In this document: positions 16,537 to 25,351 of the stretch, in pieces
How the letters are laid out: every line of letters starts with the position of its first letter
Numbering within the stretch: the stretch's first letter is position 1
From: a bacterium
Lineage (GTDB): Bacteria > 4484-113 > JAGGVC01
Length of the DNA: 56,716 nucleotides
Assembly (NCBI GenBank): GCA_021158185.1
Contig: JAGGVC010000095.1
Location: 1-56,716, forward strand
Direction of reading: 5' to 3'
Position numbers and translations under genes: made by a program
Notes under the pieces: model-generated
What the model was told of the DNA's origin: nothing
Seen by the model: the letters and a program-made list of their open reading frames with translations, nothing else
Database searches by the model: none

Positions 16537-16986
16537 CTAGCCGATGAGATCTGCTACAAGCCCCTTGATTTCTTCAACGATGTTAGCCAGGCGAATTGTG
16601 TCAACTTGCGATCTACGGATCTCTTCGGCGAGATCAAGCAGATGAGCATTGACCGTTGCGATGATTGTAAATACCTTCGGTTCCGGATGAAAGGCTTTTT
16701 CCCGATGTATGGACAGTCCGCCTCGAACAGCGCGCTCGATCGCCTCCGATATAAGCTCCTGATACAGCGTAAGACCTTCTCTGGAGGGTGAGGAAACCAA
16801 GTTCCTGCCGCTTGAGCTGATCCTGTCTTTAAGCTCTAAAACGGAAAGCGAGCTGTATGGACGACCGGGTGCTTCCCTGCCGTAATCCCCGGAAGAGAAT
16901 GGAAGCCGCGAGCCCTTCCTGCGAATCCTCCTGCTGCGATCTGGATCATCAGAGCCCTTTATTTTCCCAATCTTAACCATACTCAT
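16537..16986 (-). CDS. YaaR family protein (DUF327)
   Basis: 149 residues. After a basic, disordered N-terminus, the C-terminal 80 residues follow the DUF327 pattern: a helix LTLYQELISEAIERAV, the KVFTIIATVNAHLLDLAEEI helix, and a final DTIRLANIVEEIKGLVADL. The function of YaaR is unknown. In Firmicutes it sits next to tmk, yaaQ and holB; here it starts 3 nt after the tmk stop, so the conserved tmk link is kept, but yaaQ and holB are absent. Two possible ATG codons lie six bases apart. Confidence 0.8.
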   Translation of the reverse strand: MSMVKIGKIKGSDDPDRSRRIRRKGSRLPFSSGDYGREAPGRPYSSLSVLELKDRISSSGRNLVSSPSREGLTLYQELISEAIERAVRGGLSIHREKAFHPEPKVFTIIATVNAHLLDLAEEIRRSQVDTIRLANIVEEIKGLVADLIG

Positions 16987-16989
16987 CCG

Positions 16990-17649
16990 CTATTTCTTCT
17001 TCTTGCGATCCGAAACCTGCTGGATCAGCCGGTCAACGTGCGCTTTAACTCGCTTAAGCGTCATTTCTCGACTGCCGGAGCTGTCAACCACTTTTATCCT
17101 GTCGGATTGCATGTCTGCGAGCTCAAGAAACCGTTCGCGTACCTTTGAATGGTATGTGATAGCTTTCTTATCAATGCGGTTCATAGCACCTGCACCGCGC
17201 CTTCTTGAAAGCCCTTCATCTACGGGAAGATCAAGGAGGATCGTTAGATCAGGCATCAATCCGTATGTAGCGATCCTGTTCAGATAATCCAATTCGTCGT
17301 TCTCAAGCCCTCCGGCGACGCCCTGATAAACGAACGTGCTATCGAGATAGCGGTCGCTTATGATGTCGTAGCCGCCCTTGAGCGCAGGCTTGATTACCTT
17401 TCTCGTATGCGCCGCACGGCTCGCACAGAATAAAAACGCTTCTTCAGTGAGGTCGATATCTTCAGTATCCGGCGGGTTGAGCAGAATCTCGCGGATGCTC
17501 TCGCCCAGCCAAGTTCCGCCGGGTTCACGAGTAAGCAGAGCGGTCCGCCCCAGATTACCGAGGTACTGGTGAATACTCCGGACAGCTGTGCTTTTCCCGC
17601 ATCCTTCGATGCCCTCGAAGGTAATCAGAAATCCTCGCTTCTTGCCCAC
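16990..17649 (-). CDS. tmk: Thymidylate kinase
   Basis: 219 residues; phosphorylates dTMP to dTDP. P-loop FEGIEGCGKST, the DR(Y/H) motif with REPGGTWLGE, the SDRYLDSTFVYQG segment and the LID region with LSRRRGAG are all present. A very basic C-terminus (DRKKKK) ends the protein. The start is GTG 17649. No ribosome site is visible, but TAGACA-17-TAAAAT ends 6 nt before the GTG, so the message is probably leaderless. It is followed at 3 nt by yaaR. Confidence 0.95.
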   Translation of the reverse strand: MGKKRGFLITFEGIEGCGKSTAVRSIHQYLGNLGRTALLTREPGGTWLGESIREILLNPPDTEDIDLTEEAFLFCASRAAHTRKVIKPALKGGYDIISDRYLDSTFVYQGVAGGLENDELDYLNRIATYGLMPDLTILLDLPVDEGLSRRRGAGAMNRIDKKAITYHSKVRERFLELADMQSDRIKVVDSSGSREMTLKRVKAHVDRLIQQVSDRKKKK

Positions 17650-17655
17650 ATGCGC

Positions 17656-17684
17656 ATTTTAGCCCGATAAGCCTGCCCTGTCTA
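17656..17684 (-). promoter_or_regulatory. tmk promoter, apparently giving a leaderless mRNA
   Basis: On the minus strand TAGACA (17679-17684), 17 nt, TAAAAT (17656-17661), then 6 nt to the GTG of tmk. The usual initiation distance of about 7 nt places +1 on the start codon itself. Confidence 0.6.
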
Positions 17685-17910
17685 TAGGGATGGAACTTGA
17701 GCCGAGAGCACCCGGACAGCCAGCTGAAAATCGATGCACTTGTCTCTGGGATATGTTCCTCCTGCAGAGTTTTATGTTTCATTGTTACACTCCGATGACA
17801 CTACTACTATTCATGAGCAAAAGTGTCCAGCCTAAAGAGTGCAGTGCAGAGCCTTTGTTGTTTCATTAGCCAACGAGTCCGTTGTGAGCGGGATATCTTA
17901 CAGGCAAACG
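17685..17910. other. Intergenic region between divergent tmk and pdxS
   Basis: The gene-free stretch between tmk and pdxS spans about 360 nt. Apart from the tmk promoter (17656-17684) and the pdxS promoter region (17911-17940) I see no gene, tRNA or repeat; small open frames here lack start signals. Confidence 0.5.
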
Positions 17911-17940
17911 CAGGATAAATCCTGTTTTGTACTGTATAAT
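17911..17940 (+). promoter_or_regulatory. Probable pdxS promoter with palindromic operator
   Basis: A perfect TATAAT lies at 17935-17940 without a recognisable -35. In its place stands the palindrome CAGGATAAATCCTG (17911-17924). A consensus -10 with a palindrome over the -35 is a common layout for a regulator-controlled promoter. The leader to pdxS would be about 64 nt. Confidence 0.45.
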
Positions 17941-18010
17941 CAATATGCTCGCATGGAGCTTAGGGGGCGGGAGGCTTGTGTGTGCAAGAAAGCTGTGGGA
18001 GGAATGACTT

Positions 18011-18916
18011 ATGAGCGGGAGCGGGAATACCGATACTCGCAAGGCTACATACTTGGTGAAAGTAGGCCACGCCGAGATGCTCAAGGGCGGCGTGATAATG
18101 GATGTGACCAACGCAGAGCAGGCGGTCATCGCCGAGAAGGCCGGTGCGGTGAGTGTGATGGCGCTTGAGCGCGTGCCGAGTGACATTAGGAAAGAGGGCG
18201 GTATAGCCCGGATGGCCGATCCTGAAATCATATACGCGATTATGGAAGCAGTTTCCATTCCCGTCATGGCAAAATGCAGAATCGGACACTTTGCGGAGGC
18301 GCAGATACTTGAGGGGATGGGAGTGGATTTCGTCGATGAAAGCGAGGTTCTGACGCCTGCCGACGAGAGCAACCACGTATACAAGCACGACTTCAAAGTG
18401 CCTTTCGTATGCGGGTGTAGGAATCTTGGCGAGGCGCTTAGGCGCATAGGCGAGGGCGCCGCGCTGATTCGCACGAAAGGCGAGGCGGGCACCGGCAACA
18501 TCGTTGAAGCCGTGCGCCATATGCGGCGGGTGCAATCAGAAATAAAGATGCTGTCGCAGATGGACAAGCATGAACTGATGGCTGCGGCAAAGGAAATGGG
18601 CGCACCGTTCCATCTCGTGGAGGAGATTGCCGGTACCGGCAAGCTGCCCGTGCCGAACTTCGCCGCGGGCGGGGTGGCGACGCCTGCCGATGCAAGCCTG
18701 ATGATGCAGCTCGGCGCAGAAAGCGTGTTTGTCGGAAGCGGAGTATTCAAAAGCGAGAGCCCCGAACTTATGGCTAAAGCCATAACGGATGCCGTTTTAT
18801 ATTTCGACCAGCCGGATAAGCTAGCCGAAATATCCAAGGGGCTGGGCAAGGCGATGCCCGGCCTGGATGTTGCGACAATGCCTGAAAATGAAAGATTGGC
18901 AACGCGCGGATGGTAG
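18011..18916 (+). CDS. pdxS: Pyridoxal 5'-phosphate synthase, lyase subunit PdxS
   Basis: 301 residues, full length. PdxS condenses ribose 5-phosphate, glyceraldehyde 3-phosphate and ammonia to PLP in the DXP-independent route. Near-invariant segments are present: [36 protein letters not shown] with the ribose-5-phosphate-binding Lys, and [12 protein letters not shown] with the second swinging Lys. [17 protein letters not shown] and [10 protein letters not shown] bind phosphate. GGGAGG precedes ATG. The glutaminase partner pdxT, often the next gene, is not in the window; a GH57 gene follows instead. Confidence 0.97.
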   Translation: MSGSGNTDTRKATYLVKVGHAEMLKGGVIMDVTNAEQAVIAEKAGAVSVMALERVPSDIRKEGGIARMADPEIIYAIMEAVSIPVMAKCRIGHFAEAQILEGMGVDFVDESEVLTPADESNHVYKHDFKVPFVCGCRNLGEALRRIGEGAALIRTKGEAGTGNIVEAVRHMRRVQSEIKMLSQMDKHELMAAAKEMGAPFHLVEEIAGTGKLPVPNFAAGGVATPADASLMMQLGAESVFVGSGVFKSESPELMAKAITDAVLYFDQPDKLAEISKGLGKAMPGLDVATMPENERLATRGW

Positions 18917-19064
18917 TAATTGTGTGTCGGGGTACGTAACTGCAAGAGGAGTTCACTGAGCAAGGCGTATTGTTCAGAAAAAAAATGGGTGTTGCTTAAT
19001 TTAGTGAATGCGTGATATTCTGCATTCTGTATTGTCTCGGTGTGCGGACAGGCTGTTTATCGAA

Positions 19065-21155
19065 ATGACCAAAGAACTAGTCAATTTTGTATTTGTCGTT
19101 CACAACCATCAACCGGTTGGTAACTTTGATCACGTCTTCGCGAACGCAGCTGACGATGCATATCTGCCATTTCTAAGATTGCTTCTTGAGTATCCGGAGA
19201 TAAAAATCGGGCTTCATACTTCCGGTTGTCTCTGGGACTGGTTGAAGAGGAATCGCCCCGAATATATCGAGCTTGCGAGAGAGCTTTCAAGCCGCGACCA
19301 GATCGAGATTATCGGCGGCGGATACTACGAGCCCATCCTTACGCTTCTTCCGGAGCGGGACATAGTACGACAATTTGCACGCATGAACCATTTTCTAGTC
19401 GAGAACTTCGGAGTAATGCCTGAAGGATTCTGGAGTACCGAGCGAGTCTGGGAGCCATCGCTTCCGTATTTCCTTCGCAATACGGGTGTCTGCTATACAC
19501 TTCTTGATGACAACCACTTCATTTCCAGCGGATTCTGCCATGACGAGCTTAGAAAACCATTTAAAACATCACACCTCAGGTACGAACTGATGGTGTTTCC
19601 GATCAGCGAGAAGCTGCGCTATTACATTCCGTTCAGGGAGGTGCGCGCCCTCGAAGATCTGTTGCGCAAGATTGCGAAGGACACACCAGGTTGTGTTCAA
19701 GTATTTGGTGATGACGGCGAGAAATTCGGAGTTTGGCCGGGTACAGTCGACTGGGTGTGGAAGCGCGGATGGATCAGGGATTTCTTCGACATGCTCAAGT
19801 CAAACGCAGATTGGATCATCACGCATCAACCTGCGCAGTTCCTCAAGGATAATCCGGCGCGCGAGACGGTGTTCCTTCCAGCCACGAGCTACCGGGAAAT
19901 GACCGGATGGGCACTTCCGCCCAGAAGCGCCTATGATTTCGAGCAGACTTGGAAAAAGCTTGAGAAACTACCTGATGATGCTCCGGAACGCCGTTTTTTC
20001 AGGGGCGGGTATTTTGCGAACTACCTGACGAAATACGCCGAGAGCGCGAGGATTCACCGAGAAATGCTCTTTGTATCCGACCTGCTTGCCGAGCATGGAG
20101 AAAAGCTCGATTCGCAGGTGTATGAACTTGCCGAGAAGAGCCTGCACGAAGGTCAGTGTAACTGTGCATACTGGCACGGCGTGTTCGGTGGGCTATACCT
20201 TAACTATCTCAGGCACGCGGTTTACAAAAACCTAATCGCCGCGAAACGGTTTGTTTACGATGCGCTCGGTGTTCTTCCGGCAAAGGTGAGGAGCGGATTT
20301 TATAGACTATCCAACGGCAGTGTTGCTTTCGAAGTGAACCTTGTCGAGGGAGTGATCGAGGCGATAGACTTCCTCCCTGCAGCAAGCAGGATAACCGATG
20401 TCTTGACCCGCCGATACGAGGGATATCACGAACGAATAGCATTGGCGCAAGCAGGAAACGAAGGTGATCACGAAAGTATCCACGGCGGATTGAAAGTAAA
20501 AGAGGCCGGACTTCAGGACTTCCTCGTTTATGACAGGCGCACCAGATGTTCTTTTGATGTGTTTCTTGCGAAACCGGAAGTTAGTGCGGAGAGGCTGATG
20601 CAGGGGAATTTTGAGTATCTGGATTGCACGTATTGCCCTGCGTGGGACGCCCATATTGATGAGAGAAGCGTGGAGCTTTCAGGAAAACTCGAACTTGTTG
20701 ACGACATCGGTTCAATAGCAGTTCAAAAAAGGATATCCATCTGCGACAAAGCATCTAAACTTGATTTCGAGCTGGCGATTGACGGCAGCAACCTTGCATC
20801 TGCGATTGAAGCGGAAATTGGAATCGTTTTCGATTTCGGGCTTCTCGCGGGCGACGCACAGGATCGTTACTATGATCTGCCAGACTCGAAAGAGAGGCTG
20901 CTTTACATCGGCGATGTTGAGGATACTGATTCAATCTCACTTGTTGACGCGTGGCAGGGAATAAGGATTACTGTTTCAAGCGAAGAGCAGTGCGCATTCA
21001 GGCTTTATCCGATCGAAACCGTAAGCGCATCCGAAGGCGGTCTTGAGCGGACGTACCAGGGAAGTTCCGTCAACCTCTGCAGGAAAAATGTAATCGGCCC
21101 TGGCGCCGAGCGGATTTTGTGGCGATTCTCGGTTACAATAGAATCATCCGCGTAA
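19065..21155 (+). CDS. Glycoside hydrolase family 57, 4-alpha-glucanotransferase/alpha-amylase type
   Basis: About 696 residues. The N-terminal GH57 barrel begins FVVHNHQPVGNFDHV. The catalytic nucleophile is Glu126 in GFWSTERVWEP and the acid/base Asp is 216 or 217 in VFGDDGEKFGVWP; both match Thermococcus litoralis-type 4-alpha-glucanotransferase. Helical and beta-sandwich domains (DUF1925/1926-like) follow, as in that subgroup. It acts on alpha-1,4-glucans, probably cytoplasmically because no signal peptide is seen. ATG 19065 fits the family start; an upstream ATG 19008 would add 19 unlike residues. Downstream glgC and glgA place it in glycogen metabolism. Confidence 0.88.
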   Translation: MTKELVNFVFVVHNHQPVGNFDHVFANAADDAYLPFLRLLLEYPEIKIGLHTSGCLWDWLKRNRPEYIELARELSSRDQIEIIGGGYYEPILTLLPERDIVRQFARMNHFLVENFGVMPEGFWSTERVWEPSLPYFLRNTGVCYTLLDDNHFISSGFCHDELRKPFKTSHLRYELMVFPISEKLRYYIPFREVRALEDLLRKIAKDTPGCVQVFGDDGEKFGVWPGTVDWVWKRGWIRDFFDMLKSNADWIITHQPAQFLKDNPARETVFLPATSYREMTGWALPPRSAYDFEQTWKKLEKLPDDAPERRFFRGGYFANYLTKYAESARIHREMLFVSDLLAEHGEKLDSQVYELAEKSLHEGQCNCAYWHGVFGGLYLNYLRHAVYKNLIAAKRFVYDALGVLPAKVRSGFYRLSNGSVAFEVNLVEGVIEAIDFLPAASRITDVLTRRYEGYHERIALAQAGNEGDHESIHGGLKVKEAGLQDFLVYDRRTRCSFDVFLAKPEVSAERLMQGNFEYLDCTYCPAWDAHIDERSVELSGKLELVDDIGSIAVQKRISICDKASKLDFELAIDGSNLASAIEAEIGIVFDFGLLAGDAQDRYYDLPDSKERLLYIGDVEDTDSISLVDAWQGIRITVSSEEQCAFRLYPIETVSASEGGLERTYQGSSVNLCRKNVIGPGAERILWRFSVTIESSA

Positions 21156-21245
21156 TGCGGGTATGGGGCAACTGGGTCTTTCGCAAGCGATACAGCCTGT
21201 GTTTTTTGTGTGCGTTTGTATCTCACTGCACTTCGGAGAATGGCT

Positions 21246-22259
21246 ATGCCTAAATCCAGTAGGGAAAAGCTCCTCGATATGACGAAGATCGAGCTTGTAG
21301 AAAAGGCGAAGGAAATTGGCCTTAAGGGATTTTCCCGTCTGAACAAGGAGAAACTTGTCGAGTTGATTCGTGCAGATGAGAGGAAATCCAGAACAGCGGC
21401 AAAAAAGGAAAAAGTTGCATCGAAGCCTAAGAAGCTCAGACAGGGAGCGAAAAAAGAGAGATCGCGGAAGGCTGCCGGAGTTAAGGCGGAAACTGCACTT
21501 GGAAAGGCTGCTGCACCTCGTTCGAAGAAGATGGGCGTCAAGACTGACGATAAGGAATCCCTGCCGAAAAACGGCCTCGCAATCCAGCATCCAAGCGCAT
21601 CGCCGTCTGCGCGCAGGTACGGCAGACTTGACGACAAGGAGCCTGATCCAGCTTTGGCCAAGGCTCTGATATGGCCCGACCGTGATGCGATTCCTGAACG
21701 TTACGGGCGTGATCGTCTGGTTACGTTTGTGCGAGATCCGAACCACATATTCTGTGTCTGGGAGATTTCTGCCGAACGGTTGAGCGAGTTTGCCGGCAGC
21801 ATGTCCGAGCAGAACTGGCTGGGCAGGAGGATGGTTCTAAAGGTTTTTCTTCATACGGCAGGACTTCCAAAGCTCGTTCTGTCAACCGATGTTTATGGCG
21901 AAGTCGGTCGATATCATATCGAAGTGCCGGAACCGAATAAGAAATATTATGTCGAACTGGGATTTCATTTTCCTGACGGACGCTACGAGATCCTTCTTGC
22001 CGATCATCCGGTTTTAACGCCACAGGTTCGTCAGCCGATGCTTGGCCCTGTACGATGGTTGCATGTAAAACCCCTGTATACACGGCGTGTGATCTCACTC
22101 GATGTTGCACCGTCGCTGCATTCGTCAGGAGCGGCCCGCGGAATTCGCAGATCGTTGGCGGACATCGTATCGGAAAGAAGAAAGGAGCTTGGAATTTCTG
22201 ATCGACCGAGTTCGGCAAGCGAGGATGCTTATCGCTTTCCCCAGGAGGACGGAGATTAA
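21246..22259 (+). CDS. DUF4912 protein with N-terminal Rho-N/SAP-like motif
   Basis: About 337 residues. Residues about 7-45 (LLDMTKIELVEKAKEIGLKG...LNKEKLVELI) form a Rho-N/SAP-like helical motif. A long Lys-rich, disordered linker follows. The C-terminal DUF4912 domain starts at ERYGRDRLVTFVRDPNHIFCVWEI, with YYVELGFHFPDGRYEILL further on. DUF4912 is of unknown function. Starting ATG 21246 has CGGAG about 8 nt upstream. Its place between a GH57 enzyme and glgC-glgA suggests a role in glucan handling, perhaps as a binding or scaffold protein, but this is inference from position only. Confidence 0.8.
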   Translation: MPKSSREKLLDMTKIELVEKAKEIGLKGFSRLNKEKLVELIRADERKSRTAAKKEKVASKPKKLRQGAKKERSRKAAGVKAETALGKAAAPRSKKMGVKTDDKESLPKNGLAIQHPSASPSARRYGRLDDKEPDPALAKALIWPDRDAIPERYGRDRLVTFVRDPNHIFCVWEISAERLSEFAGSMSEQNWLGRRMVLKVFLHTAGLPKLVLSTDVYGEVGRYHIEVPEPNKKYYVELGFHFPDGRYEILLADHPVLTPQVRQPMLGPVRWLHVKPLYTRRVISLDVAPSLHSSGAARGIRRSLADIVSERRKELGISDRPSSASEDAYRFPQEDGD

Positions 22260-22301
22260 CAGGTCTTGTTCCATCGGTGACGGGCATTTTTAGGGTGGCA
22301 A

Positions 22302-23609
22302 ATGCTTAAGGATGTTAAGGATGTTCAGGTAATAATTATGGCCGGCGGGCGAGGAGATCGCCTGATGCCGCTTACAAAGGACAGGTGCAAGCCTGCCGTA
22401 CCGTTCGGGGGGCGTTACAGAATCATCGATTTCGTTCTGTCGAACTTCCTCAACAGCGGATTCAATAAGGTGCACGTGCTTACCCAGTACAAGGCTCATT
22501 CGCTTATCGTGCATATCAATAGAAGCTGGAATATCAGCGGTGTGCTCGATGCATACGTGAATCCCATTCCCGCTCAGCAGCGAACCGGAGATGACTGGTA
22601 TCTGGGGACTGCAAACAGTGTGTACCAGAACCTCGACATTATCCGAAGCTTTATGCCTGAGTATATAGCCGTATTTGGCGGTGATCACATCTACAAGATG
22701 GACGTAAGCCAGATGTTTGCGGAGTTTTTGGAGTCCGGCGCAGATGCGATGGTTTCGTCAATTCCGTATCCGACCTCGGACTCAAGCCGGTTCGGCATCA
22801 TCGAAGTGAACGACGATTGGGATATCGTTGCATTCCACGAAAAACCTACGAATCCGCCAAGTATGCCGAATAATCAGGATATGTCGCTTGTGAGCATGGG
22901 CAACTACTTTTTCAAGGCGGATATTCTGCGCAATGTGCTCATCGACGATATGCGTGATCCGGAGAGTGCGCACGACTTCGGGAAGAACGTCATTCCCGGA
23001 ATGGTCAAGGACGGCTATAGGATAAAGGCATACGATTTCTCCCGAAACCGCGTGCCGGGCGAGCCGGAGAATCAATCTGTGTACTGGAGAGATGTTGGCA
23101 CAGCAGACTGTTATTACGAAGCAAACATGGATCTAAGGTCGGTTCACCCCAAGTTTAACCTTTACAACAGATTATGGCCAATCAAGAGCCTTCACCGAAA
23201 CCTGCCGCCTGCAAAGTTCGTGTTTGCCGACTGGGGCGAAAGGTACGGTCAGGCAATCGACAGCATCATCGCTGCGGGAGCGATCATCAGCGGTGCAACC
23301 GTGGTTAATTCGGTTATCGGCAGCAACGTCTTCATTCACAGCTACAGTGAACTCGATGGATGTATCGTGCTTGATCATGCGGATGTGTACAGGGGTTGCA
23401 GGCTGAAGAACGTAATTGTGGACAAGTACAGCAGGCTGGAAGAAGGATGTGAAATCGGATTCGATTCCGAACGTGACGGCAAGCGTTTTACGGTTACGCC
23501 CGGCGGAGTTACGATTCTGCCCAAGAATGCGATCATCCGCGCTGACGGACAGATTCTTGACCTGATTACCGGACAGGAGATTTTTCCCCCTTTGAATGAT
23601 CGCGTGTAA
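22302..23609 (+). CDS. glgC: Glucose-1-phosphate adenylyltransferase (ADP-glucose pyrophosphorylase)
   Basis: 435 residues; makes ADP-glucose, the committed step of bacterial glycogen synthesis. The nucleotidyltransferase domain has IIMAGGRGDRLMPLTKDRCKPAVPFGG, the Asp-containing FGGDHIYKMDV, FHEKP (glucose-1-phosphate Lys) and the WRDVGT segment. A left-handed beta-helix domain with hexapeptide-like turns (GAIISGATVVNSVIGSNVFI) follows and carries allosteric control in the family. AGGGTGG lies 4-5 nt before ATG. It is followed 12 nt later by glgA. Confidence 0.97.
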   Translation: MLKDVKDVQVIIMAGGRGDRLMPLTKDRCKPAVPFGGRYRIIDFVLSNFLNSGFNKVHVLTQYKAHSLIVHINRSWNISGVLDAYVNPIPAQQRTGDDWYLGTANSVYQNLDIIRSFMPEYIAVFGGDHIYKMDVSQMFAEFLESGADAMVSSIPYPTSDSSRFGIIEVNDDWDIVAFHEKPTNPPSMPNNQDMSLVSMGNYFFKADILRNVLIDDMRDPESAHDFGKNVIPGMVKDGYRIKAYDFSRNRVPGEPENQSVYWRDVGTADCYYEANMDLRSVHPKFNLYNRLWPIKSLHRNLPPAKFVFADWGERYGQAIDSIIAAGAIISGATVVNSVIGSNVFIHSYSELDGCIVLDHADVYRGCRLKNVIVDKYSRLEEGCEIGFDSERDGKRFTVTPGGVTILPKNAIIRADGQILDLITGQEIFPPLNDRV

Positions 23610-23621
23610 GACGGAGACACG

Positions 23622-25109
23622 ATGAACCATCCCATCAATGTACTTTTCATAACTCCGGAAGTAGTCCCATTCTGCAAGACGGGCGGGCTTGCCGATGTCA
23701 GTGGGGCACTGCCGGTTGAACTTGCAAAGCAGGGCTTGGATGTAAGGATTACCTGTCCCTACTACAGAGAAGCAAGGGAGTACTTCGAGAACAGCGGAGG
23801 AAATCCAGCCTCTGTGTTGGAGGAATGCACACTCTGGCTCGGAGGGAGGCTGCAGAAATACCGAATCCTTGAATCCGTTCTTCCCGGGTCGAATGTTGTC
23901 GTATATTTTATCGATTTTCCCGCCTTGTATGATCGTCCGGAGCTGTATACCGAAAAGGGCGAGGACTACTGGGATAATTTTTTCAGGTTCGCGTTCTTTT
24001 CCCGCGCTTCGCTCGATCTTCCTGGCAAAATTGGGTTCAAACCCTCTGTCGTGCATGCGAACGATTGGCAGTCGTCGCTCGCCGCGGTTTACCTTAGAAC
24101 GGTTTTTTCCGATGATCCGGTTCTGGGAGATGCTAAGAGCGTTTTGACAATACACAACCTTGCATATCAGGGGATCTTCGACAAGGGATTCCTTGACAGC
24201 GGCGATCTTCCACTTTCGCTGTTTACGTCAGGTGCGCTCGAATTCTGGGGACAGATAAATGTCCTTAAAGGGGGCATCGTGTTTAGCGATGCCGTTAATA
24301 CGGTAAGTCCGACATATGCGAACGAGATCAAAACCAAGGAGTTCGGGTATGGACTTGACGGGCTTCTCTGGTATATGAGCGGGAAACTCACCGGCATCTT
24401 AAACGGTATCGACTATTCAGTATGGAACCCGGAAATAGATGAGCATATTCCGTCTCATTTCAGCTCTGAAGATCTCAGCGGAAAGATGAAGTGCAAGATT
24501 GCACTGCAAAGGGAAATGGGGCTACCGGAAAGGGACGATGTGTTTTTGATCGGAATTGTCAGCCGCCTTGCAGATCAGAAGGGCTTCGACCTTATTGCCG
24601 AGGCATTCGACAAGCTGATGAACCTTGACATTCAGATCGTGCTCCTTGGCACTGGAATGCCGGAGTACCACAAGTTTTTCGAGAAGATGGCGGTTAAGTA
24701 CGCGGATAGATTCGCTGTTCGGCTTGAGTTTGACAATGCTCTCTCGCATCTGATCGAAGCTGGAAGCGACGCGTTCCTTATGTCCAGCTTGTACGAGCCC
24801 TGCGGACTTAACCAGCTATACAGCCTGCGCTACGGCACGATCCCGATTGTGAGGACGACTGGAGGGCTCAAGGACACGGTCGTTTCAGCAACGAAAGCTG
24901 ATATTTCTGGGGGGCGCGCAACCGGCTTCAAATTCGCGCCATACACTTCGCGTGCAATGCTCCGGGCGGTGAAGAGCGCGCTCAAGCTGTACAAGGATGC
25001 CCCCGAATCGTGGAGAAAGTTAATCAGAAACGCAATGCTCAAGGATTTTTCGTGGCGAGAGAGTGCGCACAAGTACATCGAGCTTTACAGAAAACTTCTT
25101 CAGGTCTAA
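23622..25109 (+). CDS. glgA: Glycogen synthase (ADP-glucose type, GT5)
   Basis: 495 residues; extends alpha-1,4-glucan from ADP-glucose. The N-terminal Rossmann domain starts VLFITPEVVPFCKTGGLADVSGALP, where KTGGL binds ADP-glucose. HANDWQSSLAAVYL, LTIHNLAYQG and NTVSPTYANEI are family hallmarks. The C-terminal GT-B domain has GIVSRLADQKGFDL, VLLGTGMPEY and the catalytic-region SLYEPCGLNQLYSLRYGTIPIVRTTGGLKDTV. The ribosome site is GGAG. It ends the glycogen block; a branching enzyme gene is not in the window. Confidence 0.97.
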   Translation: MNHPINVLFITPEVVPFCKTGGLADVSGALPVELAKQGLDVRITCPYYREAREYFENSGGNPASVLEECTLWLGGRLQKYRILESVLPGSNVVVYFIDFPALYDRPELYTEKGEDYWDNFFRFAFFSRASLDLPGKIGFKPSVVHANDWQSSLAAVYLRTVFSDDPVLGDAKSVLTIHNLAYQGIFDKGFLDSGDLPLSLFTSGALEFWGQINVLKGGIVFSDAVNTVSPTYANEIKTKEFGYGLDGLLWYMSGKLTGILNGIDYSVWNPEIDEHIPSHFSSEDLSGKMKCKIALQREMGLPERDDVFLIGIVSRLADQKGFDLIAEAFDKLMNLDIQIVLLGTGMPEYHKFFEKMAVKYADRFAVRLEFDNALSHLIEAGSDAFLMSSLYEPCGLNQLYSLRYGTIPIVRTTGGLKDTVVSATKADISGGRATGFKFAPYTSRAMLRAVKSALKLYKDAPESWRKLIRNAMLKDFSWRESAHKYIELYRKLLQV

Positions 25110-25351
25110 AGGCTTGCTATCTGTTTGCTCAGCCCATCTTGCTAATTGCCTGCAACGCTGGAATGATAACTTCATCCGAGATTTCGGTGATTTAAGTAGC
25201 CTGGAATGCAACGTAATTCAAATCGGCGTGTCTTAACAATCGGCGCTGTACGCCCGGTTTGTCGCGTCAATCGGTGAAGGTTTAATTATCGGTATTGAAT
25301 TGACGACGAAATGGGGGTAACATTGGGCTTCATCGCCACGGGTGAGTGTTT

